Below, one piece after another: positions 46,091 to 57,508 of a stretch of 64,000 nt of DNA. The notes under the pieces were generated by a model that saw nothing but the letters and a program-made list of their open reading frames with translations, had not been told where the DNA came from and did no database searches. Each line of letters opens with the position of its first letter. Position 1 is the stretch's first letter. Source of the stretch: Gammaproteobacteria bacterium (lineage in GTDB: Bacteria > Pseudomonadota > Gammaproteobacteria > Granulosicoccales > Granulosicoccaceae). Made by a program: the position numbers and the translations under genes. The stretch is taken from contig JAHQVR010000030.1 in NCBI GenBank assembly GCA_019634245.1, positions 43,683 to 107,682 of the forward strand, read 5' to 3'.

Positions 46091-48259
46091 CTACTCAGCT
46101 ACCAATCGGTGTTCAGACGCTTTAGCGACTGCACCTATCACCGCCGCCTCATAGTTTGCCGCCACAAGCTGATCAAGAACCGAGTGCTGAAGAGCTTTCG
46201 GTACAATCGCTAATAGCCCTCCACCAGTTTGCGGATCAGAGAGTATATTTTGCATGGCATGATTCACCTTACTCATTCCATCGATTGCAGGTAGGCTTTG
46301 GATATTTTTTTCAAGCAACGTGCTCTGAATCCCTGCCTCACTCAACTCAAGCACGCCGGGTAGCAATGGGATAGCGCCAGGATTAATGGCAAATCTCAGT
46401 GAGTCTGAACCCTCTAACATATTGTCTGCATGGTTCAACAATCCAAAACCAGTGATGTCTGTCATGGTGCCTACATCCAATGAGCGAAAAATTCGACCCG
46501 CCATCTCATTGCTTTTCAGCATCGATTCGATCGCAGCAGAGATCCAATAACCTTTCGCGACACCCTCCATCTGCCCACGAAACAGAATGCCTATACCTAA
46601 CGGTTGCGTCAATACGAGCACATCGCCTTCGACGGGCTTGGCGTGCGGACTGTCACTTGCCTCACCATTGACCACCAAACCCAGTGTCAATTCAGAGCCT
46701 TCGGTGGTGTGCCCACCCACCAATGACACACCGGCTTTGTTGCATTCTTCTACACAGCCGGTTAATAGTGCAGTCAATTCACGACGAACAATTTTTGCAC
46801 TGCCATAGGGGATGGTGACCAACACTTGAGCGGAAGTAGGTACATCAGTTGCCGTAAACAAATCGCTCAATGCATGCAAAGCCGTTATTCGACCAAACAA
46901 GTAAGGATCATCAACGATAGCTCGTAAATGATCCACTGACTGTACCATCGTACCTGTAGAGGATTGGAGTAACGCCACATCATCTGCCGCACCAATACCC
47001 ATTTGCACACTATCGTTTTCAACAACCTTCAGTGATGCTAACACCGAAGCTAAGTCATTGCGCGCTACCTTCGAGCCACACCCACTACAAGGCATTTCAC
47101 GATCTTGGTTCGAAACAGAACCCGACATCGATATAGGTTTTAAATGTCGAAATAGATTCATGAACTTCGAATCAATCGCATGCTTCCAACGCCACACCCA
47201 AGCCCCCTCGATCGTCATCATTCCACGACTGGCTATGGCGTTTTTCCCACCAGTGGCCATGAGGCTTAAGAACGTTTTTTGAGCTCGAAATTGTCTCAAC
47301 GGTTTGTTGCTAAGAAGCGCGCGAAGATTATAAGCGAGTATCGGGGCTTGTCTGACCGCATATACACCAGCCTTGGCATTGGGTGAATGCTCAACGGTAC
47401 CGATATCCCCACTGGCAAAAACAGTCGGGTGGGATACGCTCTGCAAGGTGTTGTGCGTGAGAACAAAGCCCTTATCATCCGTTGATAAACCGCTAGTGCT
47501 GGGCCAGTGGGGCGCACCAGCAGCCGTGCACCAAATAATTTCCTGAAGCTCAAATTGCTGACCATCGGTAGACGTAAGCAAGCCTTCCGAGACCGTTTGA
47601 ACATCAAAATTCCTGTGAACCTGCACGCCAGCTCGATCAGCGGCGGCTAAAGCGCGAATGCCCACACTATCAGGGCGTTCGTTAATGGCTGTGGCGCCGC
47701 GTAAAAACCAATGGCACTGACACTGAGTGGAGGACAGAGCGTGTTGCATCGCCATCACAAGTTCAAAGCCACCTGCTCCAGCGCCCACGACGCCCAGATG
47801 CATCGGCTCGGGGGCGGTATTCACTCTCGAGCGCAATCGCTCCCAGCGTTCATAAAAGGTATAAACCGGCTTGACCGGAGTGGTGTAGCGTTCACTGCCT
47901 GGAATATTGAGCAGTGGGGTAGAGCCAGTATCTAGAGATAACACATCGTAAGGCACTGCGGGACGCCCCTGAAGTTCCACTAACTGCTCTGCAAGATCAA
48001 GTGCTGTCATTTCAGACTCAATGAATCTGACCCCTGCCCACTGACAAACAGATCTTAGATCGATGTGTATTTCTTCGTGCGTATAATGCCCTGCCACTAA
48101 ACCTGGGAGCATGCCTGAGTAGGGTGTTAACGCATCGCGCGAAATCAGCGTGATCCGTGTACCCGGTATCGGGTTCATTGCCAGGTTGCGGATCACCAAA
48201 GCATGACTGTGGCCACCGCCAACCAAAACTATATCCTTGTGTACTGGATTAATCTGCAT
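46091..48259 (-). CDS. selD: NADH-dehydrogenase-like/selenide, water dikinase fusion (SelD)
   Basis: A 722-residue fusion. Residues 1-370 are a pyridine nucleotide-disulfide oxidoreductase-like FAD domain (VLVGGGHSHA, VVGAGAGGFE, FASGDIG). Residues about 385-722 are selenophosphate synthetase. The catalytic Cys/Lys are in PCSGCGSKVA (C394, K397), where the second Cys of E. coli SelD is Ser; this form is common in fused SelD. SelD makes selenophosphate from selenide and ATP. No SelA or SelB is seen here. Start ATG 48259. Downstream of mnmH by 10 bp. Confidence 0.92.
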   Translation of the reverse strand: MQINPVHKDIVLVGGGHSHALVIRNLAMNPIPGTRITLISRDALTPYSGMLPGLVAGHYTHEEIHIDLRSVCQWAGVRFIESEMTALDLAEQLVELQGRPAVPYDVLSLDTGSTPLLNIPGSERYTTPVKPVYTFYERWERLRSRVNTAPEPMHLGVVGAGAGGFELVMAMQHALSSTQCQCHWFLRGATAINERPDSVGIRALAAADRAGVQVHRNFDVQTVSEGLLTSTDGQQFELQEIIWCTAAGAPHWPSTSGLSTDDKGFVLTHNTLQSVSHPTVFASGDIGTVEHSPNAKAGVYAVRQAPILAYNLRALLSNKPLRQFRAQKTFLSLMATGGKNAIASRGMMTIEGAWVWRWKHAIDSKFMNLFRHLKPISMSGSVSNQDREMPCSGCGSKVARNDLASVLASLKVVENDSVQMGIGAADDVALLQSSTGTMVQSVDHLRAIVDDPYLFGRITALHALSDLFTATDVPTSAQVLVTIPYGSAKIVRRELTALLTGCVEECNKAGVSLVGGHTTEGSELTLGLVVNGEASDSPHAKPVEGDVLVLTQPLGIGILFRGQMEGVAKGYWISAAIESMLKSNEMAGRIFRSLDVGTMTDITGFGLLNHADNMLEGSDSLRFAINPGAIPLLPGVLELSEAGIQSTLLEKNIQSLPAIDGMSKVNHAMQNILSDPQTGGGLLAIVPKALQHSVLDQLVAANYEAAVIGAVAKASEHRLVAE

Positions 48260-48269
48260 AGTGATCGAG

Positions 48270-50706
<2,437 letters not shown>

Positions 50707-51675
50707 CTAACGCTCTTTAACAAAAGGTACACCGATAGCTTTCGGTGCAATGGCTTTACCAATAAATCCAGCAAGCAGTATCACAGTCAATATATAAGGC
50801 AGTGCTTGAATAAACTGTACCGGCACTTCACCGATTCCGGCTATTTCAATGCCCTGTAATCGGATAGCGACCGCATCAAGGAATCCAAACATCAAACAGG
50901 CAAACAGTGCCGGTACCGGTCGCCACTTGCCAAATATCATCGCTGCGAGAGCGATATATCCCTGCCCAGCAGTCATCTCACGACCGAACGATGCGTTCAT
51001 CGCGGTGGAAAGATAGGCACCAGCGATACCACATAATATTCCGCAAATACCAACAGCCGCGTAGCGCATCTTTACGACCGACAACCCGGCAGTGTCTACG
51101 GCTAAGGGATTCTCCCCGACTGCCCTTAGCCGTAAGCCAAATCGCGTTCGATATACCACCCACCAGCTCAGCGCAACCGAAAGCAAGGCCACATAGACGA
51201 GGATGTTGTGGCCACTGATCACATCGGCATAAAACTGTCCAACCAATGGCCAAGAGCCTACCGTGTCGCTAAGGGGTAATTCTATCGGCATGAACCGAGC
51301 TTCGCTAGACAAAGCAGGTGTTTGACCACCTTGCGAGAACCAAGCAATTCCTAACACCACAGTGAGACCAGAGGCCAGGACATTGATCGCCAACCCACTG
51401 ACAACCTGATCGCCTCGGTGAGTAATACACGCAAAGCCATGCACCATCGATAAGGAAAAACTCACTAACACTGCACAGACCAAGGCCAATGGGGCAGATC
51501 CAGTGACCGCAGCAACGGAACCAGCAGCGAACGCAGCGGCCAACATTTTACCTTCCAAACCGATATCGATAATCCCTGAGCGCTCTGAGAACAGACCGGC
51601 CATTGCGCACAAAATCAGCGGCGCAGAGACGCGCAAGGTGGCATCTAAAATCGCGAAGAGCGAACTGGCGTCCAA
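50707..51675 (-). CDS. ABC-importer permease, BMP/nucleoside type (second subunit)
   Basis: A 322-residue membrane protein with about eight to ten helices. GIIDIGLEGKMLAAAFAAG and GLRLRAVGENPLAVDTAGL are typical of branched/sugar-type permeases used by BMP-family nucleoside importers. Start TTG at 51675 has AGGAG upstream and follows the previous stop by one base. Pairs with the next permease. Direction of transport is import by family. Confidence 0.88.
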   Translation of the reverse strand: MDASSLFAILDATLRVSAPLILCAMAGLFSERSGIIDIGLEGKMLAAAFAAGSVAAVTGSAPLALVCAVLVSFSLSMVHGFACITHRGDQVVSGLAINVLASGLTVVLGIAWFSQGGQTPALSSEARFMPIELPLSDTVGSWPLVGQFYADVISGHNILVYVALLSVALSWWVVYRTRFGLRLRAVGENPLAVDTAGLSVVKMRYAAVGICGILCGIAGAYLSTAMNASFGREMTAGQGYIALAAMIFGKWRPVPALFACLMFGFLDAVAIRLQGIEIAGIGEVPVQFIQALPYILTVILLAGFIGKAIAPKAIGVPFVKER

Positions 51676-51676
51676 T

Positions 51677-52801
51677 TCAACTCTCCTGTGCCAGTACTCG
51701 CTCAGACTTCACGGCTAAGTAAAGTCGAACGACCCAAGGACGAAGCATCAGCGCTAACGCACCTGAGAACAGAATAATCAAACCTTGTATTGCCACCACC
51801 ATCTCTCTAGTTATTTTTGGTACCTCAAAAGCCAGCTCAGCACCACCTTGGTACAAAACGCCAAACAATAAGCTAGCGAGAACAATACCTACAGGATGAT
51901 TGCGTCCCATTAGCGCTACTGCAATACCCGTAAATCCATAACCCGCAGTAAAATTTAGTAGCAGTTGATGGTGAACGCCCATGATCTCGTTAACCGCAAC
52001 TAAGCCTGCGAGCGCTCCAGAAATACACATGGCACTAATAATTACCCGCTTGGGTTTTATGCCTGCGTATACAGCTGCGGCTTCACTTTGCCCAGCGGTT
52101 CTCAGCTCATAACCCCAGCGAGTCCGCCACACATATATCCAAACAAAAAAACAGCACGCCAAGGCGAGTAGTAGTGACAAATTTAGGGGAGTTTTGGCGA
52201 TCTTGACACCAAATATTGCCATGAACTCGTGCGCAAAGGGAACCCAGCCCGCTTCCGAAAACTCCCGAGTTTCCGGAGACATTTGCCCAGGCTCAATCAA
52301 CACATTGACCAACAGATAGACAATGATGGCTGAAGCAATGAAATTGAACATGATGGTCGTGATAACAATGTGACTACCACGATGGGCCTGCAACCACGCC
52401 GGAATATATGCCCAGGCTGCGCCAAAACCAGCGGCAAAAATAATCCCGATAGGAATCAGCAATAAGGCTGGCAGACTGCCATCGAGAACTAGGTAGGCCA
52501 GGGCCACACCCAACCCACCCATGGTTGCTTGACCCTCACCACCGATATTGAACAGACGTGCATGGAAGGCAATGGCAACCGCTAATCCGGTAAAAATGAA
52601 ATTTGTGGTGTAGTAGAAGGTGTAACCAAGGGAATAGTCGTCACCCAATGCCCCACGAATCATAACCCCCACGGCGTTGACAGGATCTACACCAATCGCC
52701 AGCATGATCAAACCAGCGAAAAAAAGTGCCAGGGCAATGTTGAGCAACGGAATAACGACGACTTCTAACCAGGCAGGTAGTGGGATACTGGCTGTGTTCA
52801 T
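51677..52801 (-). CDS. ABC-importer permease, BMP/nucleoside type (first subunit)
   Basis: A 374-residue membrane protein with about ten hydrophobic helices. GLAVAIAFHARLFNIGGEGQ and WGYELRTAGQSEAAAVYAGI are the permease motifs that face the ATPase. ATG at 52801 overlaps the ATPase stop by 4 bp. The two permeases are homologous and form the channel together. Confidence 0.88.
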   Translation of the reverse strand: MNTASIPLPAWLEVVVIPLLNIALALFFAGLIMLAIGVDPVNAVGVMIRGALGDDYSLGYTFYYTTNFIFTGLAVAIAFHARLFNIGGEGQATMGGLGVALAYLVLDGSLPALLLIPIGIIFAAGFGAAWAYIPAWLQAHRGSHIVITTIMFNFIASAIIVYLLVNVLIEPGQMSPETREFSEAGWVPFAHEFMAIFGVKIAKTPLNLSLLLALACCFFVWIYVWRTRWGYELRTAGQSEAAAVYAGIKPKRVIISAMCISGALAGLVAVNEIMGVHHQLLLNFTAGYGFTGIAVALMGRNHPVGIVLASLLFGVLYQGGAELAFEVPKITREMVVAIQGLIILFSGALALMLRPWVVRLYLAVKSERVLAQES

Positions 52802-54381
52802 GCAGCAGCACCGTGAGCATTGGCCATCATTAAACCCAATTGAGTTTTATCGGCGTGCTTACCAGACATCTCTCCGACAATGCGACCCTCGAACATTACG
52901 AGCACTCGATCAGACAAGGCCATGATTTCATCAAGCTCTACAGACACCAGCAACACGGCGCACCCAGCATCTCGCATATCAACAAGCTTCTGGTGTATGA
53001 GTTCAATAGCGCCTATATCAACACCTCTGGTGGGCTGACCCACAAGCAGCACTTCAGGGTGTTTTTCAAGCTCTCTGGCCAGGATGAGCTTTTGTTGATT
53101 TCCACCTGAGAAAGACCCTGACTTCAATGAAGGATCAGACGGCCTGACATCAAAACCATCCATCAGCTTCTTGCACATAGCCTTGATGGATTTGAGTTGG
53201 AGTAATCCTCGCAAATTGAATTTCTCACTTCTGTGATATCCCAGAACCGAGGACTCAGCTGCACTGAAGGCCTTCACCAACCCTAGTTTCAATCGATCTT
53301 CAGGCACATGGTTAACCTTCAAGTCTCGAACCGACGCAGGATCGAGTGGGTTCTCTGGCGAGGTTTGCCTTCCATTAATAGTGAACTCGCCGGATGTGAG
53401 CGTGCTGATGCCAGAGAGCACTTCCAATAAAGCACTTTGACCATTACCGGCAACACCTGCAATTCCAAGTATTTCACCGTGCTTGACCTCAAAGCTAATG
53501 CCTTTCAATCGATGCCTACCCATCCGATCCACATATTCGATGTTGTTGACTTCAATTCCGCTAGGTGTGTCGTTGGGTAATTCTGTGTCGCGATGAAAAT
53601 TTGTAGCGGTTAATTTACGCCCAACCATCAGCTCCGCGAGCTCTTCCATCGAGGTAGCGTGGGTTGCTCGATGTGCCACCATCTTTCCTAAGCGCAGCAC
53701 CGAAACGTTGTCAGTGACATCCATGATTTCTCGCAATTTGTGCGTAATTAGAATGACGGTGACGCCGCGCGACTTTAAAGCCTCCAAAACTCTAAAAAGT
53801 TGGTCGGCCTCTTGCGGTGTTAATACTCCTGTGGGTTCATCGAGAATGAGAATCTCTGCATGACGATATAACGCCTTAAGGATCTCTACCCGCTGCTGTT
53901 CGCCTACGGGCAGCTCACCGGCAATAGCATCCAACGGTACGGAGAGTTGATATTCTTCAGAGAGTTGTTGCAGTACACGACTGGCATCTGCCGCGCTACG
54001 CTCCAACAAGGGGTGGTCTTCTGCACCGAGCATCACATTCTCTATGACCGAAAAAGTATCCACCAACATGAAGTGCTGATGCACCATACCAATGCCGGCA
54101 TCAATAGCATCCTTAGAACTATGAATTTTGATTGGTTTGCCGTTGATCGCTATTGAACCTGCATCGGCTTGATAGAAACCGTAGAGAATGCTCATCAACG
54201 TGGATTTACCAGCACCGTTTTCACCGACGATGCCATGGATGCTGCCGCGCTTAACCGCTAGATTTATCTCATCGTTTGCGACTACTGCACCGAATCGTTT
54301 GGTGATTCCGGTGAGTTCTATTGCCAGATCAGACAAGGCCGGAGTTGTATCCGGCCTTGCTTCGGTGCTAGATGTCACCAT
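52798..54381 (-). CDS. ABC-importer ATPase (two domains), BMP/nucleoside type
   Basis: A 527-residue protein with two ATPase modules. The first has GENGAGKST (Walker A) and ILDEPTGVLTP. The second has AGNGQSALLE in place of a normal P-loop, plus SGGNQQKLILAREL. This arrangement, with a degenerate second site, is typical of sugar/nucleoside importers. ATG at 54381. It lies between the binding protein and the first permease. Confidence 0.92.
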   Translation of the reverse strand: MVTSSTEARPDTTPALSDLAIELTGITKRFGAVVANDEINLAVKRGSIHGIVGENGAGKSTLMSILYGFYQADAGSIAINGKPIKIHSSKDAIDAGIGMVHQHFMLVDTFSVIENVMLGAEDHPLLERSAADASRVLQQLSEEYQLSVPLDAIAGELPVGEQQRVEILKALYRHAEILILDEPTGVLTPQEADQLFRVLEALKSRGVTVILITHKLREIMDVTDNVSVLRLGKMVAHRATHATSMEELAELMVGRKLTATNFHRDTELPNDTPSGIEVNNIEYVDRMGRHRLKGISFEVKHGEILGIAGVAGNGQSALLEVLSGISTLTSGEFTINGRQTSPENPLDPASVRDLKVNHVPEDRLKLGLVKAFSAAESSVLGYHRSEKFNLRGLLQLKSIKAMCKKLMDGFDVRPSDPSLKSGSFSGGNQQKLILARELEKHPEVLLVGQPTRGVDIGAIELIHQKLVDMRDAGCAVLLVSVELDEIMALSDRVLVMFEGRIVGEMSGKHADKTQLGLMMANAHGAAA

Positions 54382-54412
54382 GGCGAACTGCGTGAAGGGT
54401 TAGACAGCTGGA

Positions 54413-55408
54413 TTAGTATGAGCACTCACCATTGGTGGTGTAGTCATGCACTGCAAGTTCACCAGAGACAATCTTCGCTGACGCTTCTTCTATGGCGGTC
54501 TTCATTTCATCGGAGATAAGCGAGTCATTGTTTTCATCTAATGCCCAACCTACTCCTTCTTCGGCTAAACCCAATACCGTGATACCCGGTGCCCAAGTTT
54601 CGTCCATAGCGCTCTTGAACGCGTTGTAGGCAGCCACATCTACGCGCTTGAGCATAGAGCTCAGCATAGTACCTGGGTGCAGATAATTTTGATTTGAATC
54701 AACACCGATCGCAAATTTACCGCCATCTTTGGCGGCCTGGTAAACGCCTACACCCGTTCCACCAGCGGCTGCATAAACAACGTCGACCCCACGATCGAAT
54801 TGTCCCTTGGCGAGTTCACTGCCTCGGCCAGGATCATTCCATGCTGAAGGCGTCGTACCTGTCATGTTCTGCACAACACCGACAGTACCGTCAACATATT
54901 TCGCGCCTTGTTCATAGCCACAACCAAAACGTCGAATCAACGGAATATCCATTCCCCCCACAAATCCAACCATGTTGCTTTCACTTGCCATCGCAGCGAG
55001 CATTCCTACCAGGAAAGAACCCTCGTGCTCTTTAAATATAATCGATTGCACATTGGGTAGATCTACAACTCCATCAATGATGGTGAACTTTGTGTCAGGA
55101 AAATCTTTGGCGACCGCTTCCATGGGGCCGGCTTGCGCAAAACCAACGCCAAGGATTGGATTTGCACCGCGCTGGGCCATTCGTCGAATCGCCTGTTCAC
55201 GCTGAGTTTCATTGGTGACTTCAAATTCTCGATATTCGATGCCAGTCTCAGCTTTAAATTTTTCAACGCCGTCGTACACGCCTTGGTTAAAAGACTTGTC
55301 AAACTTACCGCCCATGTCAAAAACAACAGCAGGTGTCACATCCGCCGCTGAAGCGACAGTGGCTGCGAGCAACAGACCCGCTATTGCAGTGCACTGTTTG
55401 ATGATCAT
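54413..55408 (-). CDS. BMP-family substrate-binding lipoprotein/periplasmic protein (PnrA-like)
   Basis: A 331-residue exported binding protein. MIIKQCTAIAGLLLAATVASA is its signal peptide, and the start at 55408 has AAGGGG upstream; the longer frame to 55444 is rejected. VFDMGGKFDKSFNQGVYDG and VGFVGGMDIPLIRRFGCGY follow, which are BMP/PnrA motifs of purine-nucleoside-binding proteins. Substrate is probably a nucleoside, by family. It is the first gene of the importer operon, with a leader hairpin before it. Confidence 0.9.
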   Translation of the reverse strand: MIIKQCTAIAGLLLAATVASAADVTPAVVFDMGGKFDKSFNQGVYDGVEKFKAETGIEYREFEVTNETQREQAIRRMAQRGANPILGVGFAQAGPMEAVAKDFPDTKFTIIDGVVDLPNVQSIIFKEHEGSFLVGMLAAMASESNMVGFVGGMDIPLIRRFGCGYEQGAKYVDGTVGVVQNMTGTTPSAWNDPGRGSELAKGQFDRGVDVVYAAAGGTGVGVYQAAKDGGKFAIGVDSNQNYLHPGTMLSSMLKRVDVAAYNAFKSAMDETWAPGITVLGLAEEGVGWALDENNDSLISDEMKTAIEEASAKIVSGELAVHDYTTNGECSY

Positions 55409-55440
55409 ATGTACCCCTTTTCTTAGGTATAGGATGAGGC

Positions 55441-55460
55441 CCACGGCAGATAAGCCGCGG
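55441..55460 (-). promoter_or_regulatory. Leader hairpin upstream of the BMP importer operon
   Basis: CCACGGC (55441-55447) pairs with GCCGCGG (55454-55460) with one G-T pair and a 6-base loop, about 33-52 bases before the ATG. No T-run, so not a terminator. It may be a regulatory leader or operator; I do not recognise a purine riboswitch. Confidence 0.35.
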
Positions 55461-55512
55461 CTACCGGTTCGAGTGTATCACGATCAATTTTCGCTGCGAA
55501 TAACCGCAGGGA

Positions 55513-55818
55513 TCAGGATTTTTCTTCCTGGCTGGCTGCCTGAACAAGTATTTTGGCAAGCTCACCAAAGCTGTCCTTATAGTAGTAAGGCGAGGTTTGC
55601 TCCGGACTTTGCGGATTTTCCTCATTCACACCAAAATCCAATCCTTTCTCAGCCAGAACTTTGTACTTTTTCATCAATCCTGGGCGTGTGGAACTCTCAC
55701 GGGTGGCTTCGACCAAATACCCCAATTTCAACATCAGCTTATTCGCTTTGACAGCTGACAATGGAATATTGTGCTCTTTCAATAACTTCGTCAGCGACTC
55801 GACATCTGAACCTTTCAT
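55513..55818 (-). CDS. Small conserved protein, possible winged-helix-like
   Basis: A 101-residue protein. LSAVKANKLMLKLGYLVEA followed by RPGLMKKYKVLAEKGLDFG and SPYYYKDSFGELAKIL resembles small winged-helix or antirepressor-like domains, but I cannot place it in a named family. No Cys and no signal peptide. The ATG lies 11 bp after the Kef-type antiporter gene on the same strand, so cotranscription is likely. It might regulate or modulate the operon; that is inference. Confidence 0.5.
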   Translation of the reverse strand: MKGSDVESLTKLLKEHNIPLSAVKANKLMLKLGYLVEATRESSTRPGLMKKYKVLAEKGLDFGVNEENPQSPEQTSPYYYKDSFGELAKILVQAASQEEKS

Positions 55819-55829
55819 AGATTGCCTAC

Positions 55830-57500
55830 CTAGCTCGATTGTTCGTCGCGGTATCGCTCGACGAACGCTTGCGCCTCCAGCGGGCTCGCGCCCACCAACT
55901 CCAGTGCATCTTCGCCCATTAGGAGTGCAGTTTCAAATGTCTCACGATAGCTTCTGTCGACTCCGCTGGCCATCTGGCCAGCCACCGCAGCAGCATCAGA
56001 GGCTCGGGCAATGACCGTCATGTGTGGGTAGTCTCGGCGCACCCGTCTAATAAGCTCTTCACTGCGTTCAGAATCATCGATAGCCACCACCATGACAACG
56101 GCCTGATCAGCCCCCGCCGCTTCAAGTAAATCTGGCCTCAACGCATCTCCATAGAAGCCGACAAGATCGCGTGTGCGAAGTTCACCAAAACGAACGGGAC
56201 TGTGTTCAATTATGGCCGTTCGGTAGCCCTCTCGACTCAGAAGATCCGCGATCACTTGTCCAACGCGACCGTACCCCGCAATGATCACCTGTGAATTGGC
56301 ACGCTCACCTTGACTCAAACCGGTGTTGGTTTGCTGCTTTGCAGGTATGCCATCGCGACGAGCCGCAAAATGAAGTAGCAAAGGTGTAGTGAGCATGGAC
56401 AATAGCACCACCAACATCAGCTGTGCATCCAGCTTACTTGGAATGGCATTGTAGGTATGTGCAAACTGAATCACAACGAAGGCCAGCTCCCCACTCTGTG
56501 ACAACACTGTCGCAAGCCATACTCTTTGTCGCCTTGGGACCGAAGAGAATCGCAATAAGGTTCGAATTATCCAAGCCTTCACAACCACCAGCAACACCAC
56601 CAGTGCCACGGTTTCAGTCGGCTTTCTAATGAACATTCCAAAGTCAATGGACATACCCACAGATATAAAGAACAAGCCAACCAACAATCCTTGAAAAGGT
56701 CGGATAGCAATGCTGATCGCCGATCCGTACTCCGAGCGAATAAGTAGCAGTGCCGCGAGGAAGGCGCCCACCTCTAATGGCAGACGAAACACTTGCATAA
56801 TGAGCAAAATGCCAATCACTAATAACAACGCAAAGGCGGCGAATACATCATCCAGACCAAGACTGACGATGTATCGAAACACGGTTTTTAAAAGCCACTG
56901 CCCCACGACGGCAATGGCAACAACCGCGATAACCAATTCAACCACCATGGGCCAGGCACTACCGCGGGTGGCGTAAGAGTCAAAGCCCAGCAACGGAATG
57001 ACCATTAAAATGGGCAAAATGGTGAGGCTCTGGGTTAACAGGATTCGATTTCCCGACTCTGTCAAGGTAGAGCCCGCCGGGTAGCGCTCTCTAAACCAGT
57101 GATGGGCGATAGCGCCCGATGATAAAGACATGGCTAGCCCGGACACCAGTGCATGATGCCAAGGCAAACCAATAAGCATTGCAACGAACATAACCGCTAA
57201 CGTTGTAAGCACACACTGCCAGAAAGCCAGGGAAAAAAAATCGTTTAACAACAGCCTCACTCTGGCAGGCGTGACTCGCAACCCGACCAGCAACAGCAAT
57301 AATATGGTGCCGAAGCGCTCGAAAAAATGAATATGCTCGGGCTCGCGAATCATCGCCAAGCCCCAAGGACCAATGACGATACCCGCCAGTAAGTACCCGA
57401 GAACCGGGCCAAGCCCCAAACGAGTAGCGGTAGGTACAGCGAGTAGCGCAACGAACAAATAAATAAAGAAATTAAGCAGCAGGCTGCTTGGCTCAACCAT
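55830..57500 (-). CDS. Kef-type monovalent cation/proton antiporter with TrkA-N domain
   Basis: A 556-residue inner-membrane protein. The first 390 residues hold about 12 hydrophobic helices (GLGPVLGYLLAGIVIGPWG, ELAFVVIQFAHTYN), typical of CPA2 antiporters. The C-terminal TrkA-N nucleotide-binding domain starts VIIAGYGRVGQVIADLLSR and continues to VDRSYRETFETA. There is no long KefC regulatory tail or KefF-like gene. Likely moves K+ or Na+ out in exchange for protons. ATG at 57500, 8 bp after the upstream gene. Confidence 0.9.
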   Translation of the reverse strand: MVEPSSLLLNFFIYLFVALLAVPTATRLGLGPVLGYLLAGIVIGPWGLAMIREPEHIHFFERFGTILLLLLVGLRVTPARVRLLLNDFFSLAFWQCVLTTLAVMFVAMLIGLPWHHALVSGLAMSLSSGAIAHHWFRERYPAGSTLTESGNRILLTQSLTILPILMVIPLLGFDSYATRGSAWPMVVELVIAVVAIAVVGQWLLKTVFRYIVSLGLDDVFAAFALLLVIGILLIMQVFRLPLEVGAFLAALLLIRSEYGSAISIAIRPFQGLLVGLFFISVGMSIDFGMFIRKPTETVALVVLLVVVKAWIIRTLLRFSSVPRRQRVWLATVLSQSGELAFVVIQFAHTYNAIPSKLDAQLMLVVLLSMLTTPLLLHFAARRDGIPAKQQTNTGLSQGERANSQVIIAGYGRVGQVIADLLSREGYRTAIIEHSPVRFGELRTRDLVGFYGDALRPDLLEAAGADQAVVMVVAIDDSERSEELIRRVRRDYPHMTVIARASDAAAVAGQMASGVDRSYRETFETALLMGEDALELVGASPLEAQAFVERYRDEQSS

Positions 57501-57508
57501 GATTTAAC

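Noticed and set aside
54413..55512. Purine riboswitch ahead of the nucleoside importer
   Set aside because: The leader is short and shows only one simple hairpin, without the three-way junction of purine riboswitches.
55513..55818. Prophage remnant suggested by the antirepressor-like look of the small gene
   Set aside because: No integrase, capsid, attachment-site repeat or other phage gene is nearby, and it sits in a housekeeping unit.
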